12,406 nucleotides of DNA. It comes from Salinirussus sp. (GTDB lineage: Archaea > Halobacteriota > Halobacteria > Halobacteriales > Haloarculaceae). Made by a program: the position numbers and the translations under genes. The notes beneath the pieces are model-generated. The model worked only from the letters and a program-made list of their open reading frames with translations. It had not been told where the DNA came from and searched no databases. The stretch is taken from assembly GCA_028275005.1 (NCBI GenBank), contig JAQCNN010000050.1:1-12406 (forward strand), written 5' to 3'. Shown here piece after piece: positions 12,373 through 12,406 of the stretch. Each line of letters begins with the position of its first letter. The stretch's first letter is position 1.

Positions 12373-12406
12373 TGTCTGTGCTCCCCGCCGTGCTCGCCCT
12401 GTCGGC

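Noticed and set aside
1..12406. CRISPR array, transposon ends, defence island, 7S RNA next to srp19
   Set aside because: No regularly spaced direct repeats, transposase, restriction or toxin genes, or structured RNA gene were found on either strand.

Overview
The window is a GC-rich (about 70% by eye), gene-dense piece of chromosome from a haloarchaeon (class Halobacteria). Three things point there. The proteins are rich in Asp, Glu, Ala and Val and poor in Lys. Archaeal information-processing genes are present: FEN1 with a C-terminal PCNA-binding tail, SRP19 and Gar1. Many genes have an AT-rich TATA-like element about 25-30 nt before the start codon with no room for a leader, the haloarchaeal leaderless pattern. 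I place 16 protein genes and see no RNA gene, insertion sequence, CRISPR array or integration site. There is no gene-free stretch longer than about 220 bases.

Layout. 1-944: the C-terminal part of an S9 prolyl-oligopeptidase-family peptidase, cut by the window edge. 1009-1650: a uracil-DNA-glycosylase-superfamily protein. 1687-3102 (minus): class II fumarase. 3214-4188 (minus): flap endonuclease FEN1. 4410-4925 (minus): a GNAT acetyltransferase, divergent from a class I methyltransferase (4983-5570). 5580-6002: a four-helix DUF3054-type membrane protein, convergent with a tiny acidic haloarchaeal protein (minus, 6007-6174). 6341-7342: a divergent member of the ornithine cyclodeaminase/mu-crystallin family. 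7364-9008 (minus): srp19-gar1-psh, that is SRP19, the H/ACA RNP protein Gar1 and a presenilin-type intramembrane aspartyl protease. 9092-9487: a small protein with two zinc-finger-like modules, divergent from srp19. 9636-10367 (minus) and 10459-11214 (plus): two divergent short-chain dehydrogenases. 11233-12372 (minus): an epoxide hydrolase of the EHN/microsomal type.

Most of this is ordinary housekeeping and accessory metabolism in single-gene units or small divergent pairs. I do not see a clear new multi-gene system such as a defence island or biosynthetic cluster. The best leads are: the srp19-gar1-psh cluster; the Cys/His protein with an internal duplication, whose own promoter sits inside a perfect 7-bp palindrome; a second palindrome between the TATA box and the start codon of the minus-strand SDR gene; an ornithine cyclodeaminase homolog that appears to lack key catalytic residues; and a nested hairpin folding over the stop codon of the GNAT gene.
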